In this document: piece after piece, positions 4,714 to 11,893 of the stretch
How the letters are laid out: every line of letters begins with the position of its first letter
Position numbering within the stretch: the first letter of the stretch is position 1
From: Desulfobacteraceae bacterium
GTDB taxonomy: Bacteria > Desulfobacterota > Desulfobacteria > Desulfobacterales > SG8-13
Reading direction: 5' to 3'
Assembly: GCA_029287875.1 (NCBI GenBank)
Contig: JARFQH010000096.1
Location: 1 to 11,893 of the forward strand
Length of the DNA stretch: 11,893 nt
The notes under the pieces: generated by a model
The model's input: the letters and a program-made list of their open reading frames with translations, nothing else
The model's database searches: none
What the model was told of the DNA's origin: nothing
Translations under genes and position numbers: made by a program

Positions 4714-6527
4714 TGAACCGGAAAATCCAGCAGAACGGGCGCCAAGCGGAGTCTCTCCTGCCGCCGGCGGCTGCAATGGCAACCAGCAGCGGCGCGGCGG
4801 CGTCTAAGCGTTGCAACGCCGGTTATCATCTGGAAACCCAGGAATTGCTCTATCATCGGGTCCGCGCCATCCTCTGGGTGGGCGTCGTCCTTTATCCGCT
4901 GTTTACCATCCTGGATTTCGTGGTGGCCAGGCAGCACCTCGAGTTGTTTGTCGCCTACCGGGTTGTCTTCGCCCTGTTCTGCCTGCTGTTGCTCTGCTTG
5001 TTGCGTCTCCCCGTGGGACGCCGGCATGTTTTTTCGATCAGCATCATCGCCTACGTCGCCGGCGGCTGCACCATTTCGATGATGATCGTCAAACTGGGAG
5101 GGTACGACTCGAGCTACTACGTCGGCATCCTGATGGTGCTGGTAACTTACAACGCCATGCTACCGCTGACCGTTCGCCAGGCGATCCTCTGCGGCGCACT
5201 GCTCTACGTCATATACGTGGCTCCCATCCTCCTTTTTTGCCAGCCCACGGCCGACGGCCTGGACCTCTTTTTCAGCTACAACTTTTTTTTCGTCTTCCTG
5301 TACGTGATATCCGTGTTGCAGTGCAGCGCCGAAGCCAATGCCCGCAAAACAGAATTTGCCTTGCGCACCGAACTATCAAATCTCAATGACAAGTTGGCCT
5401 ACCACGCACAGAACCTCGAACGCGAAGTCGACAAGCGGGCCAAGGAGTTGGAAGAGTCCGAACTGCAATACCGGGAACTTTATGAAAACATCGTCGACCT
5501 GGTCCTGCTTGTCGATCGCCGGGGCCGAATCTTGAAAGCCAACCCGCGTTTTTATGAGACTCTTGGCGCTGCAGGTGGCGACGGTGTCCGCACTGTCGTC
5601 TTCCGGGACATTATACACCCGGATGATGCGCAGTGGGTCGAAAACCAGCTTCAGGCCTGCCTCGCGGTGGGAAAGGATCTCAAGGGGCTTCAGTTCCGGG
5701 TAAGAACCCGGGAGCGCGAGGTGCTCGATGTGGAGTGCAATGCCCGGCCTATCGGTGGCAAAGAGCGCACAGTGGGCATGCAGATGGTGATTCGGGACAT
5801 CAGCAAGCGCAAAAAACTGGAAAGCGAGTTGCGGTCCTCATTCGAAAACCTGCGGCAGGCACGGGCCGCCACCATTATGGGACTCGCCAAGCTGGCGGAA
5901 TTCCGGGACAAGGGCACCGGCCGACACTTGGAGCGGATCTGCCGATATACCCGCATCCTCGCAAAGGAGCTGGCCCACAAGCCGGCCTATCGCGGCTATA
6001 TCACCCCGCAATATCTTGACGATATCAGTCTGTCGGCCATTCTGCACGATATCGGCAAGGTCGGTATCCCGGATGCGATTTTGCTCAAGCCGGACCGGCT
6101 CACCAGCGCCGAGTTCGAGGTGGTCAAGAACCATTGCATCCTGGGTGGCAACGTTCTCGAGGCTGCCGAATCCCAGGTGCGGGGTGAGTCATTTCTCACG
6201 ATCGGCAAGCAAATCGCCTACCACCACCATGAAAAATGGGACGGCTCCGGCTATCCGGCCGGGTTGTCCGGCGAAACGATTCCACTGTCCACCCGTATTG
6301 TCGCCCTGGCCGACGTCTACGATGCACTCACCTCCCGACGCAGTTACAAGAAAGCGTATAACCACGAAGAAGCGGTGGCGATCATCGTTCGCGAAAAGGG
6401 GTGCCACTTCGATCCCGACGTTGTCGAAGCCTTTCTCGCCCACGAAATGGAGTTCGACAAGATCCGCCGGGAAATGCAGGACAGCCAGGAGGAACCCCGC
6501 GAAACACGCCGTATTTCCGGTCTATAA
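4713..6527 (+). CDS. Membrane PAS-HD-GYP protein, predicted c-di-GMP phosphodiesterase
   Basis: The 604-residue protein should hydrolyse c-di-GMP on the cytoplasmic side of the inner membrane. After a polar N-terminus there are about six hydrophobic segments (roughly 52-70, 79-97, 106-125, 134-150, 156-175 and 184-203). The GGYDSSYYVG loop before the fourth is typical of a membrane sensor found in other signalling proteins. A coiled coil spans about 205-250, a PAS domain about 250-365 and HD-GYP about 385-585. Catalytic features are intact: TGRHLERI, the HD pair H445-D446 in LHDIGKVGIP, KNHCILGG, the GYP motif HHHEKWDGSGYP (504-515) and ALADVYDALTSRR. The start overlaps the methyltransferase stop by 1 nt (TAATG). 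There is no obvious Shine-Dalgarno of its own, which favours coupling to the upstream gene. The PAS shows no diagnostic cofactor residues I can read, so the signal is unknown. Confidence 0.93.
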   Translation: MNRKIQQNGRQAESLLPPAAAMATSSGAAASKRCNAGYHLETQELLYHRVRAILWVGVVLYPLFTILDFVVARQHLELFVAYRVVFALFCLLLLCLLRLPVGRRHVFSISIIAYVAGGCTISMMIVKLGGYDSSYYVGILMVLVTYNAMLPLTVRQAILCGALLYVIYVAPILLFCQPTADGLDLFFSYNFFFVFLYVISVLQCSAEANARKTEFALRTELSNLNDKLAYHAQNLEREVDKRAKELEESELQYRELYENIVDLVLLVDRRGRILKANPRFYETLGAAGGDGVRTVVFRDIIHPDDAQWVENQLQACLAVGKDLKGLQFRVRTREREVLDVECNARPIGGKERTVGMQMVIRDISKRKKLESELRSSFENLRQARAATIMGLAKLAEFRDKGTGRHLERICRYTRILAKELAHKPAYRGYITPQYLDDISLSAILHDIGKVGIPDAILLKPDRLTSAEFEVVKNHCILGGNVLEAAESQVRGESFLTIGKQIAYHHHEKWDGSGYPAGLSGETIPLSTRIVALADVYDALTSRRSYKKAYNHEEAVAIIVREKGCHFDPDVVEAFLAHEMEFDKIRREMQDSQEEPRETRRISGL

Positions 6528-6603
6528 CATTGCCGGTACCCAACATCCGCCGCCGATCAAACCACGTCGAACTTAAACTGTTTGCGCCCACAAAACGATT
6601 TGT

Positions 6604-6622
6604 ATTATTGTACGATAATAAT
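6604..6622. promoter_or_regulatory. Palindrome upstream of the efflux operon, candidate operator
   Basis: ATTATTGTACGATAATAAT has 6-bp perfect outer arms (ATTATT / AATAAT) and a partly symmetric 7-nt centre. It sits 63 bp before TTG 6667 in the 139-bp gap after the HD-GYP gene. Its size and place suit a TetR- or MarR-type efflux repressor, but no such gene is in the window. It also overlaps -10-like hexamers (TATTAT 6603-6608, with a poor TTTGCG -35 at 6581-6586), so a promoter is plausible. No clear terminator separates this region from the HD-GYP gene, and readthrough is possible. Confidence 0.4.
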
Positions 6623-6666
6623 AAGGCTGTCATGAAAATACTGCTGCCTTTTTGAAAGGTTACCGA

Positions 6667-8262
6667 TTGATATCGACAGGCGACAAAGCATCCGACACTG
6701 GCCGCCGACTGAGTCGCGAGCGGACTCTCGTACGGCACATCGCGCGGCAGCGACGTCCGGAAGAATCGACCGCGAATCAAATTGTCGCGGGTGAAGCCAA
6801 AATCGATGAATGCTTGTCCAGTCGCCTCCTCATCATGCTGACATTCATCGGGATCCTGCTCACCGCCTGCAATCTGTTTACCCCGACTATGCTAATGGCC
6901 CCGGCCGAGACTCTTCCCCGGACTTTCTCTTTGTACACGGGTGATACGGAACCGGAACAGCACTGGTGGGAAAGTTTCAACGACCCGGAACTCAACCATC
7001 TGGTTTCAACGGCACTGACCGGGAATTTTTCTCTGCAGGAGGCCTGGGCCAGGCTGAAGCAGGCCAAAGCTATTTCGGTCCAGGCCGGAGCCGAGCGCTA
7101 CCCCCAGATGGACGGGGTTGGGAATGCGCTGGTCGGGCGGGAAAAGTTCACAGATAGTTCTTCCAACAGCTTTGGTATCGAAGACTTCAACCTGGGACTG
7201 GTTGTCGGTTACGAGGTGGACCTGTGGGGCCGCATACGGGCCCAGAGGGACGCGGCACTTCTTCAGGCCGCGGCCTCGCGTGAAGACGTGAACACAGCCG
7301 CCGTCACCATCGCCGCCGAGGTAGCGAACCGCTGGATCCAGATCATTTCCCAACGCATGCAGAAGCAACTTCTGGAGGAGCAGCTGCGGATAAACGAAAC
7401 GCTACTGGAACTGGTCGATCTCCGCTTCCGGATGGCAATCGTGTCGGCTTTAGACGTCTTCCAGCAACAGCAGGTCGTTGAAGCTGTCAAGGCCGAAATC
7501 CCGCTCGTCGAAAGAGATGAAGAGTTGCTGCGCCACGAACTGGCGATTCTTTTAGGCCGGCCGCCCCCTACCGAACTGGGCATCACCCGCTCGAAGATGC
7601 CGCAGCCCGCGGCTCTGCCGCCCACGGGACTGCCGGCCGACTTGCTGGCGGCCCGTCCTGACGTGAGAAGCGCGGGACTGCGACTCGAAGCGGCCGACTG
7701 GCAAATCGCCGCTGCGCGGGCCGCACGCCTGCCGGCTCTGAGCCTGACGGCCAGGGCCCGGTATGGCCAGGGCGATCTCGATCTGCTGTTCAGCAACTGG
7801 CTGCTGAGTCTGGCGGCCAACCTGACCGTTCCGATACTGGACGGCGGCCGGCTGGCGGCCGAGGTTGACCGAACCCGGGCGTTGGCCGATGAAAACCTGG
7901 CGGCGTACTACAACACGGTTCTGACGGCCGTCAAAGAAGTCGAGGACGCTCTGGTCAGCGAGGCCAAACTGCGGGAGCACATTCAGGGGCTTAAACAGGT
8001 GGTCGCCTCTGCCCGCAACGCACTGGAAGAGGCGGGCGTGCGCTACCAAAACGGATTAAATGACTACCTGCCCGTATTAACGCAGCTGCTGACGGTTCAG
8101 GGTCTCGAAAGAGACCTGATCCGGCGTCAGGCCGACCTGCTCATCTCAAGAGTCCAACTCCACCGGGCCTTGGGTGGGACGTGGCCGCAAGAGCTAACAC
8201 CGTTTGAAATGCAAAGGGAGAACATCGGTAACCGCAGCCCCGGTGAATCGTCACAAGGATAA
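6667..8262 (+). CDS. RND efflux outer-membrane factor lipoprotein (NodT/OprM family)
   Basis: This is the outer-membrane channel subunit of a tripartite pump, forming the trimeric beta barrel and periplasmic alpha tunnel. Typical family features are HWWESFNDPELNHLVSTAL, GYEVDLWGRIRAQRDAALLQAAASREDV, LLAARPDVRSAGLRLEAADWQIAAARAARLPALSL (the conserved repeat boundary) and NGLNDYLPVLTQL. A lipobox, LLTAC, with Cys at 6868-6870 follows a hydrophobic stretch and marks an acylated N-terminus. The start is uncertain. TTG 6667 has AAAGG with 7-nt spacing, so I used it, but it places about 50 arginine-rich residues before the signal peptide. TTG 6814 would give the compact signal LSSRLLIMLTFIGILLTAC with a proper basic n-region, but it has no good ribosome binding site. 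The frame is open back to 6652. The stop lies 2 nt before the adaptor gene. Exported substrate unknown. Confidence 0.9.
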   Translation: MISTGDKASDTGRRLSRERTLVRHIARQRRPEESTANQIVAGEAKIDECLSSRLLIMLTFIGILLTACNLFTPTMLMAPAETLPRTFSLYTGDTEPEQHWWESFNDPELNHLVSTALTGNFSLQEAWARLKQAKAISVQAGAERYPQMDGVGNALVGREKFTDSSSNSFGIEDFNLGLVVGYEVDLWGRIRAQRDAALLQAAASREDVNTAAVTIAAEVANRWIQIISQRMQKQLLEEQLRINETLLELVDLRFRMAIVSALDVFQQQQVVEAVKAEIPLVERDEELLRHELAILLGRPPPTELGITRSKMPQPAALPPTGLPADLLAARPDVRSAGLRLEAADWQIAAARAARLPALSLTARARYGQGDLDLLFSNWLLSLAANLTVPILDGGRLAAEVDRTRALADENLAAYYNTVLTAVKEVEDALVSEAKLREHIQGLKQVVASARNALEEAGVRYQNGLNDYLPVLTQLLTVQGLERDLIRRQADLLISRVQLHRALGGTWPQELTPFEMQRENIGNRSPGESSQG

Positions 8263-8264
8263 CC

Positions 8265-9551
8265 ATGATCCAAGACCGAAACCGTCCGGAAGTGTCGTTG
8301 GAACCACCCCCGGTGCGCTGGTGGAAAAGGCTGTTGCGCATTCTGACCGCCGTGGTCATCGTCCTCATTGGAATTACCGGCGCTACCTATTTGCAGAAAT
8401 CGGCCTCCAAACCCCAAAGACGTCCACCGGTGAAGTGGGTACCGGTGGTTGAAACTCAGCCGCTGCAAAGCATGGCCCACCGGGTTGTCGTCACCGCCAT
8501 GGGTGCCGTTGTGCCGGCCCGTACGGTCGTGCTCGAATCTCGAGTGTCCGGCCAAGTTGTGGCCATAAACCCCGAGTTTGCAGAAGGCGGCTTTCTGAAG
8601 CAAGGCGACAGCGTCATTCGACTGGACGATGCGGACTACAAACTCGCCCTGGCACAGAGCAAGAGTGATCTGGCCAAAGCCGAGTTCGAATTGAAGTTGG
8701 AGTTGGGCCGTCAACAAGTGGCACAGCGGGAATGGCAACTGCTCGGCAGTACCCGCAAAGGGAAAGAATCCGAATCCGATTTGGCACTGCGCAAACCGCA
8801 TCTGGACAAGGCTATGGCCGACGTAGAGTCCGCAAAGGCCACGGTTGAAAAGGCCGCCCTCGATCTGGAGCGCACCCGAATCAACGCGCCCTTCAACGCC
8901 ATTGTACAATCGAAATTTGTCGACGTAGGATCTCAGGTTTCCGCTCAAAAGCCTTTGGGCGAACTGGTGGGGACGGATGCCTATTGGGTCCAGGCGTCGA
9001 TACCCGTCGATCGCCTGGAGTGGATACAAATTCCTCAGTTGACCGGAGAGACGGGATCCGTCGCAAAGATTCATTATGCCGGTGGACACGCCGTCGAAGG
9101 AAAGGTGATTCGGCTCATGGGGGACCTGGCCAGTGAAGGTCGCATGGCCCGTATCCTGATCGAAGTCAAGGATCCACTGCGAACTAAGCCGGGCCGACAA
9201 ACCGTCCCTCCCTTGTTGATCGGAGAGTATGTGCGCGCGGAAGTGGAAGGCCGCCAATTGGATGGTGTATTTGTCGTCCCGCGAACGGCATTGCGAGACG
9301 ACAGTACTGTGTGGATCATGAACACCGACAGAACGCTCTCCATTCGAACGGTGGCGCCTGTCTGGAGAGATGAGCGAACAGTGGTGCTGCAAAACGATTT
9401 GCATGCCGGGGAGTTGCTCATCGTTTCGGATTTGCCCGCCCCGGTGGAAGGCATGGAACTGCAGCCGAAGCCGGCTCACAGCCAGGCGTCCGCAACCGTC
9501 GACGTCACTGAAGATCGAAAAAACGAGGGCCCTGAACGTGAGCGACCCTAA
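8265..9551 (+). CDS. RND efflux periplasmic adaptor (HlyD/AcrA membrane fusion protein)
   Basis: The 428-residue protein joins the inner-membrane pump to the outer-membrane channel. A single membrane anchor at about 21-43 (KRLLRILTAVVIVLIGITGATYL) follows a short cytoplasmic tail. The first half-lipoyl segment is ESRVSGQVVAINPEFAEGGFLKQGDSVIRLDDADY (about 91-125). A charged helical hairpin spans about 125-204. The second half-lipoyl is INAPFNAIVQSKFVDVGSQVSAQKPLGEL (about 206-234), followed by beta-barrel and membrane-proximal regions containing VPRTALRDDSTVWI. The ATG has AAGGA 5 nt upstream. It begins 2 nt after the outer-membrane factor gene and overlaps the pump gene by 14 nt, so the three genes form an operon. 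It is anchored by a transmembrane helix rather than a lipobox. Confidence 0.93.
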   Translation: MIQDRNRPEVSLEPPPVRWWKRLLRILTAVVIVLIGITGATYLQKSASKPQRRPPVKWVPVVETQPLQSMAHRVVVTAMGAVVPARTVVLESRVSGQVVAINPEFAEGGFLKQGDSVIRLDDADYKLALAQSKSDLAKAEFELKLELGRQQVAQREWQLLGSTRKGKESESDLALRKPHLDKAMADVESAKATVEKAALDLERTRINAPFNAIVQSKFVDVGSQVSAQKPLGELVGTDAYWVQASIPVDRLEWIQIPQLTGETGSVAKIHYAGGHAVEGKVIRLMGDLASEGRMARILIEVKDPLRTKPGRQTVPPLLIGEYVRAEVEGRQLDGVFVVPRTALRDDSTVWIMNTDRTLSIRTVAPVWRDERTVVLQNDLHAGELLIVSDLPAPVEGMELQPKPAHSQASATVDVTEDRKNEGPERERP

Positions 9552-11893
9552 AAACCGATCGGTACCTGCCGATAAGGGCCCCATATCCTGGATGGCCGGT
9601 CATTCAGTGGCCGCCAACCTGCTCATGCTCGTGCTGCTGCTGGGAGGCTTGTTCTGGGTTACCCGCATCAAGCAGGAAGTTTTTCCCGATTTCGAACTCG
9701 ACATCGTGACCGTCACCGTCCCCTATCCCGGGGCCAGCCCGCAGGAAGTGGAACGGGGCATCCTGCTGGCCATCGAAGAAGCCGTATCCGGTCTGGAGGG
9801 AATTGAAAAGGTCACCTCTAAAGCCCGCGAGGGGTCGGGTACCGTGACGGTGGAGATGATCGAAGGCGAAGACATTCAACGGCTGGCACAGGACATCAAG
9901 GCCGAGGTGGACCGGATCTCTTCATTCCCGGAAGAGGCGGAAGAACCACAGGTCACCATCGCCTCCCGCAAACGCTATGTCGTCTCTCTGGCCCTATACG
10001 GCGATCAAAACGAACAGGTGTTACGGGAGTACGCCGAGGTCGTGCGGGAGCGCCTATTGCGGGATTCCGATATTACGCAGGTGGATTTGAAAAATGTTCG
10101 TGCGCATGAAATCACCATCGAAATCCCGCAGAACACGCTGCGCACCTACAACCTGACCCTCGCCGAAGTGGCGCAGCGCATCCAACAGGCCAGTGTGGAG
10201 GTGCCGGGGGGTGCCATTAAAACCCCCGGTGGAGACATCCTTGTGCGCCTGAAGGAGCGACGGGACTTCGCACGCGAATTCGGCCCCATTTCCATTATCA
10301 CGGCAGCTGACGGCACACGAATTTTGCTGGAGGACGTCGCCGTTATCAAAGACAGCTTCGAAGAGACCGACAGGGAGGCCACATACAACGGCCAGCCGGC
10401 CGTTCTCATCGATGTTTACCGTGTGGGGGAACAAACCCCCCTGATGGTATCCGATGCGGTCAAGCAGGTGGTGACGGAGTTGAAAGGCACCCTGCCCGCC
10501 GGGTTGTCCATCGATCTGCGCAGCGATCGATCGGAAATATACCGCCAACGGCTGGGGCTCCTGGTCAGGAACGGCATTCTCGGACTGGCCCTGGTGTTCG
10601 TGCTGCTGGCCCTGTTTCTGGAACCGCGGCTCGCATTCTGGGTGAGTCTGGGCATTCCCATATCCTTTTTGGGCTCCCTGCTGTTTCTGCCCACCTTCGG
10701 CGTCAGCATCAACATGGTTTCCATGTTTGCCTTTATCGTCACCCTCGGCATCGTGGTGGACGATGCCATCGTGGTGGGGGAAAACGTCTACTTCTATCGC
10801 CAGAGCGGAAAACCCTGGTTCGAGGCCGCGGTTACCGGTGCACGTGAAATATCCATGCCGATTGTTTTCAGCGTGCTCACCAATATGGTGGCCTTCGTTC
10901 CCATGTTTTTCGTACCCGGTTTTATGGGCAAGGTGTTCAAGCAAATCCCCGTTGTGGTGGTCTGCGTTTTCTTCATATCCCTGATCGAAAGCCTGTTGAT
11001 TCTTCCCGCCCATCTGGGGCATCAAAAAACCCGGCGGTCTTACGGCATTTTCGGATGGCTCGAACGGGGGCAGGAACGCTTCGGCCGGGCCTTCCTGCGG
11101 TCGGTGGATCGGGTCTACGGTCCTCTGCTGGGCTTGATACTGCGCTGGCGCTACGTTTCGCTGGGAATGGGGATTGCGATTCTCCTCATCACCGTGGGGT
11201 ATATTCGCAGTGGACGCCTGGGCTTCGAACTGTTCCCCAAAATCGAATCCGACTACGCGTTTGTCAGGGCGACCCTGCCCTTCGGCAGCGCGTTTTCCAA
11301 AACCGAGCGGATCCAGGATAAACTGGTTACGGAAGCCGAGTCGGTGGCAGCCGCCAACGGTGGCGCGCAATTGGTGGAGGGGATCTATGCGGTTGTGAAT
11401 GCAAACATCGCCACGGTGCGGGTCTACCTGCAACCGCCGGGGGTTCGGCCTTTGTCCACCACGGCTTTCACCGATCTCTGGCGCCGGCAGGTCGGGCAGC
11501 TGCCCGGGTTGGAATCGCTGCGCTTCGAGTCCGATTCCGGTGGTCCGGGCAGAGGCGCGGCCATCAGCATTGAACTCAATCACCAACGCTTGGATCTTTT
11601 GGAGATGGCGAGCGCCGATCTTGCCAATGCACTGACGTATTTTCCGAATGTGGAAGATGTGGATGACGGATTTGCGCTGGGCAAACAGCAGATCGATTTT
11701 CAGGTGCGCCCCGAGGCGCGCAGCCAGGGATTAACGTCACAGGCAGTGGCCCGGCAGGTGCGGCACGCCTTTTACGGCGCCGAGGCCCTGCGCCAGCAGC
11801 GCGGCCGCAACGAAATCAAGGTCATGGTGCGACTGCCGAAACAGGAGCGCATATCAGAGTACAATCTCGAAGAGATGATCCTGCGCACACCGG
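9538..11893 (+). CDS. RND efflux inner-membrane pump (AcrB/MdtB-like), 3' end outside window
   Basis: This is a proton-driven inner-membrane exporter. The frame is open from GTG 9538 to the window end, giving 785 codons; the family is about 1,000-1,050 residues, so roughly a quarter is missing. The first membrane helix (about 21-39) starts after HSVAANLLML. The porter domain begins FPDFELDIVTVTVPYPGASPQEVE, a classic RND opening. A helix block follows from about residue 345. In the fourth helix TLGIVVDDAIVVGENV carries adjacent aspartates D408-D409, the proton-relay pair equivalent to D407-D408 of E. coli AcrB. A further helix near 537-558 and FELFPKIESDYAFVRATLPFGS open the second periplasmic half. 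Ribosome binding is supported by AGGG 8 nt upstream of the GTG. The start lies inside the adaptor gene (14-nt overlap), consistent with coupling. Drug, metal or lipid specificity cannot be told from this part. Confidence 0.95.
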   Translation, partial: MSDPKNRSVPADKGPISWMAGHSVAANLLMLVLLLGGLFWVTRIKQEVFPDFELDIVTVTVPYPGASPQEVERGILLAIEEAVSGLEGIEKVTSKAREGSGTVTVEMIEGEDIQRLAQDIKAEVDRISSFPEEAEEPQVTIASRKRYVVSLALYGDQNEQVLREYAEVVRERLLRDSDITQVDLKNVRAHEITIEIPQNTLRTYNLTLAEVAQRIQQASVEVPGGAIKTPGGDILVRLKERRDFAREFGPISIITAADGTRILLEDVAVIKDSFEETDREATYNGQPAVLIDVYRVGEQTPLMVSDAVKQVVTELKGTLPAGLSIDLRSDRSEIYRQRLGLLVRNGILGLALVFVLLALFLEPRLAFWVSLGIPISFLGSLLFLPTFGVSINMVSMFAFIVTLGIVVDDAIVVGENVYFYRQSGKPWFEAAVTGAREISMPIVFSVLTNMVAFVPMFFVPGFMGKVFKQIPVVVVCVFFISLIESLLILPAHLGHQKTRRSYGIFGWLERGQERFGRAFLRSVDRVYGPLLGLILRWRYVSLGMGIAILLITVGYIRSGRLGFELFPKIESDYAFVRATLPFGSAFSKTERIQDKLVTEAESVAAANGGAQLVEGIYAVVNANIATVRVYLQPPGVRPLSTTAFTDLWRRQVGQLPGLESLRFESDSGGPGRGAAISIELNHQRLDLLEMASADLANALTYFPNVEDVDDGFALGKQQIDFQVRPEARSQGLTSQAVARQVRHAFYGAEALRQQRGRNEIKVMVRLPKQERISEYNLEEMILRTP

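Noticed and set aside
3697..4782. Open minus-strand frame of 361 codons
   Set aside because: It is antisense to the methyltransferase, whose SAM motifs are clear. There is no domain and no ribosome binding site in a sensible context.
8127..9584. Open minus-strand frame of 485 codons
   Set aside because: It is antisense to the periplasmic adaptor and the end of the outer-membrane factor, with no recognisable domain. It is a by-product of codon bias.
10054..11586. Open minus-strand frame of 510 codons
   Set aside because: It is antisense to the RND pump, whose motifs (VDDAIVV, FPDFELDIVTV) are certain. The product is rich in His, Gln and Gly, as expected for the mirror of a high-GC coding frame.

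Overview
The window looks like chromosomal DNA of a Gram-negative bacterium. A tripartite RND efflux operon with an outer-membrane lipoprotein implies an outer membrane. The c-di-GMP-I riboswitch carries sequence details I associate with deltaproteobacterial examples (CCATGG...CTAAGG...CCATGACAGC). Gene GC is moderately high, while the long intergenic region is distinctly AT-richer. Desulfobacterota (for example Desulfobacterales) is my best guess, but that is inference. There are no rRNA or tRNA genes, no CRISPR array and no insertion sequence.

Layout. (1) Positions 1-393, plus strand: the 3' end of a HIRAN-like protein, cut by the window edge. It converges with (2) prfC, peptide chain release factor 3, at 1976-390 on the minus strand; the two genes overlap by 4 bp. 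(3) A 67-codon gene of unknown function lies 29-232 bp upstream of prfC on the same strand and probably shares its transcript. (4) Positions 2209-3165 are about 950 bp without a convincing gene. They hold small dyads, a near-consensus sigma70-type promoter (2756-2783) whose -35 box lies in a perfect palindrome, and then a long structured leader. (5) That leader (about 2803-3050) carries the full core of a c-di-GMP-I (GEMM) riboswitch, but its P2 arm is extended by roughly 150 nt into a long, nearly continuous hairpin. Four alternating copies of GGACG/CGTCC in the arm could pair in two mutually exclusive ways. (6) Downstream is a translationally coupled pair. The first protein is a cyclic-nucleotide-binding-like domain fused to a SAM methyltransferase (3166-4713). 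The second is a membrane PAS-HD-GYP protein with an intact c-di-GMP phosphodiesterase active site (4713-6527). (7) After 139 bp containing an operator-like palindrome comes an RND efflux operon: outer-membrane factor lipoprotein (6667-8262), periplasmic adaptor (8265-9551) and inner-membrane pump (9538 to the window end, truncated).

How the parts fit. The most interesting unit is 2756-6527. A c-di-GMP-sensing leader controls an operon whose second product should destroy c-di-GMP, so it is a feedback loop. The partner methyltransferase resembles the family annotated as 3-hydroxypalmitate methyl ester (PhcB-like) biosynthesis proteins, which would link a small lipid signal to c-di-GMP turnover. 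The riboswitch core, the promoter and the HD-GYP catalytic residues are read directly from the sequence. The ligand, the methyltransferase substrate and the switching mechanism are inference.
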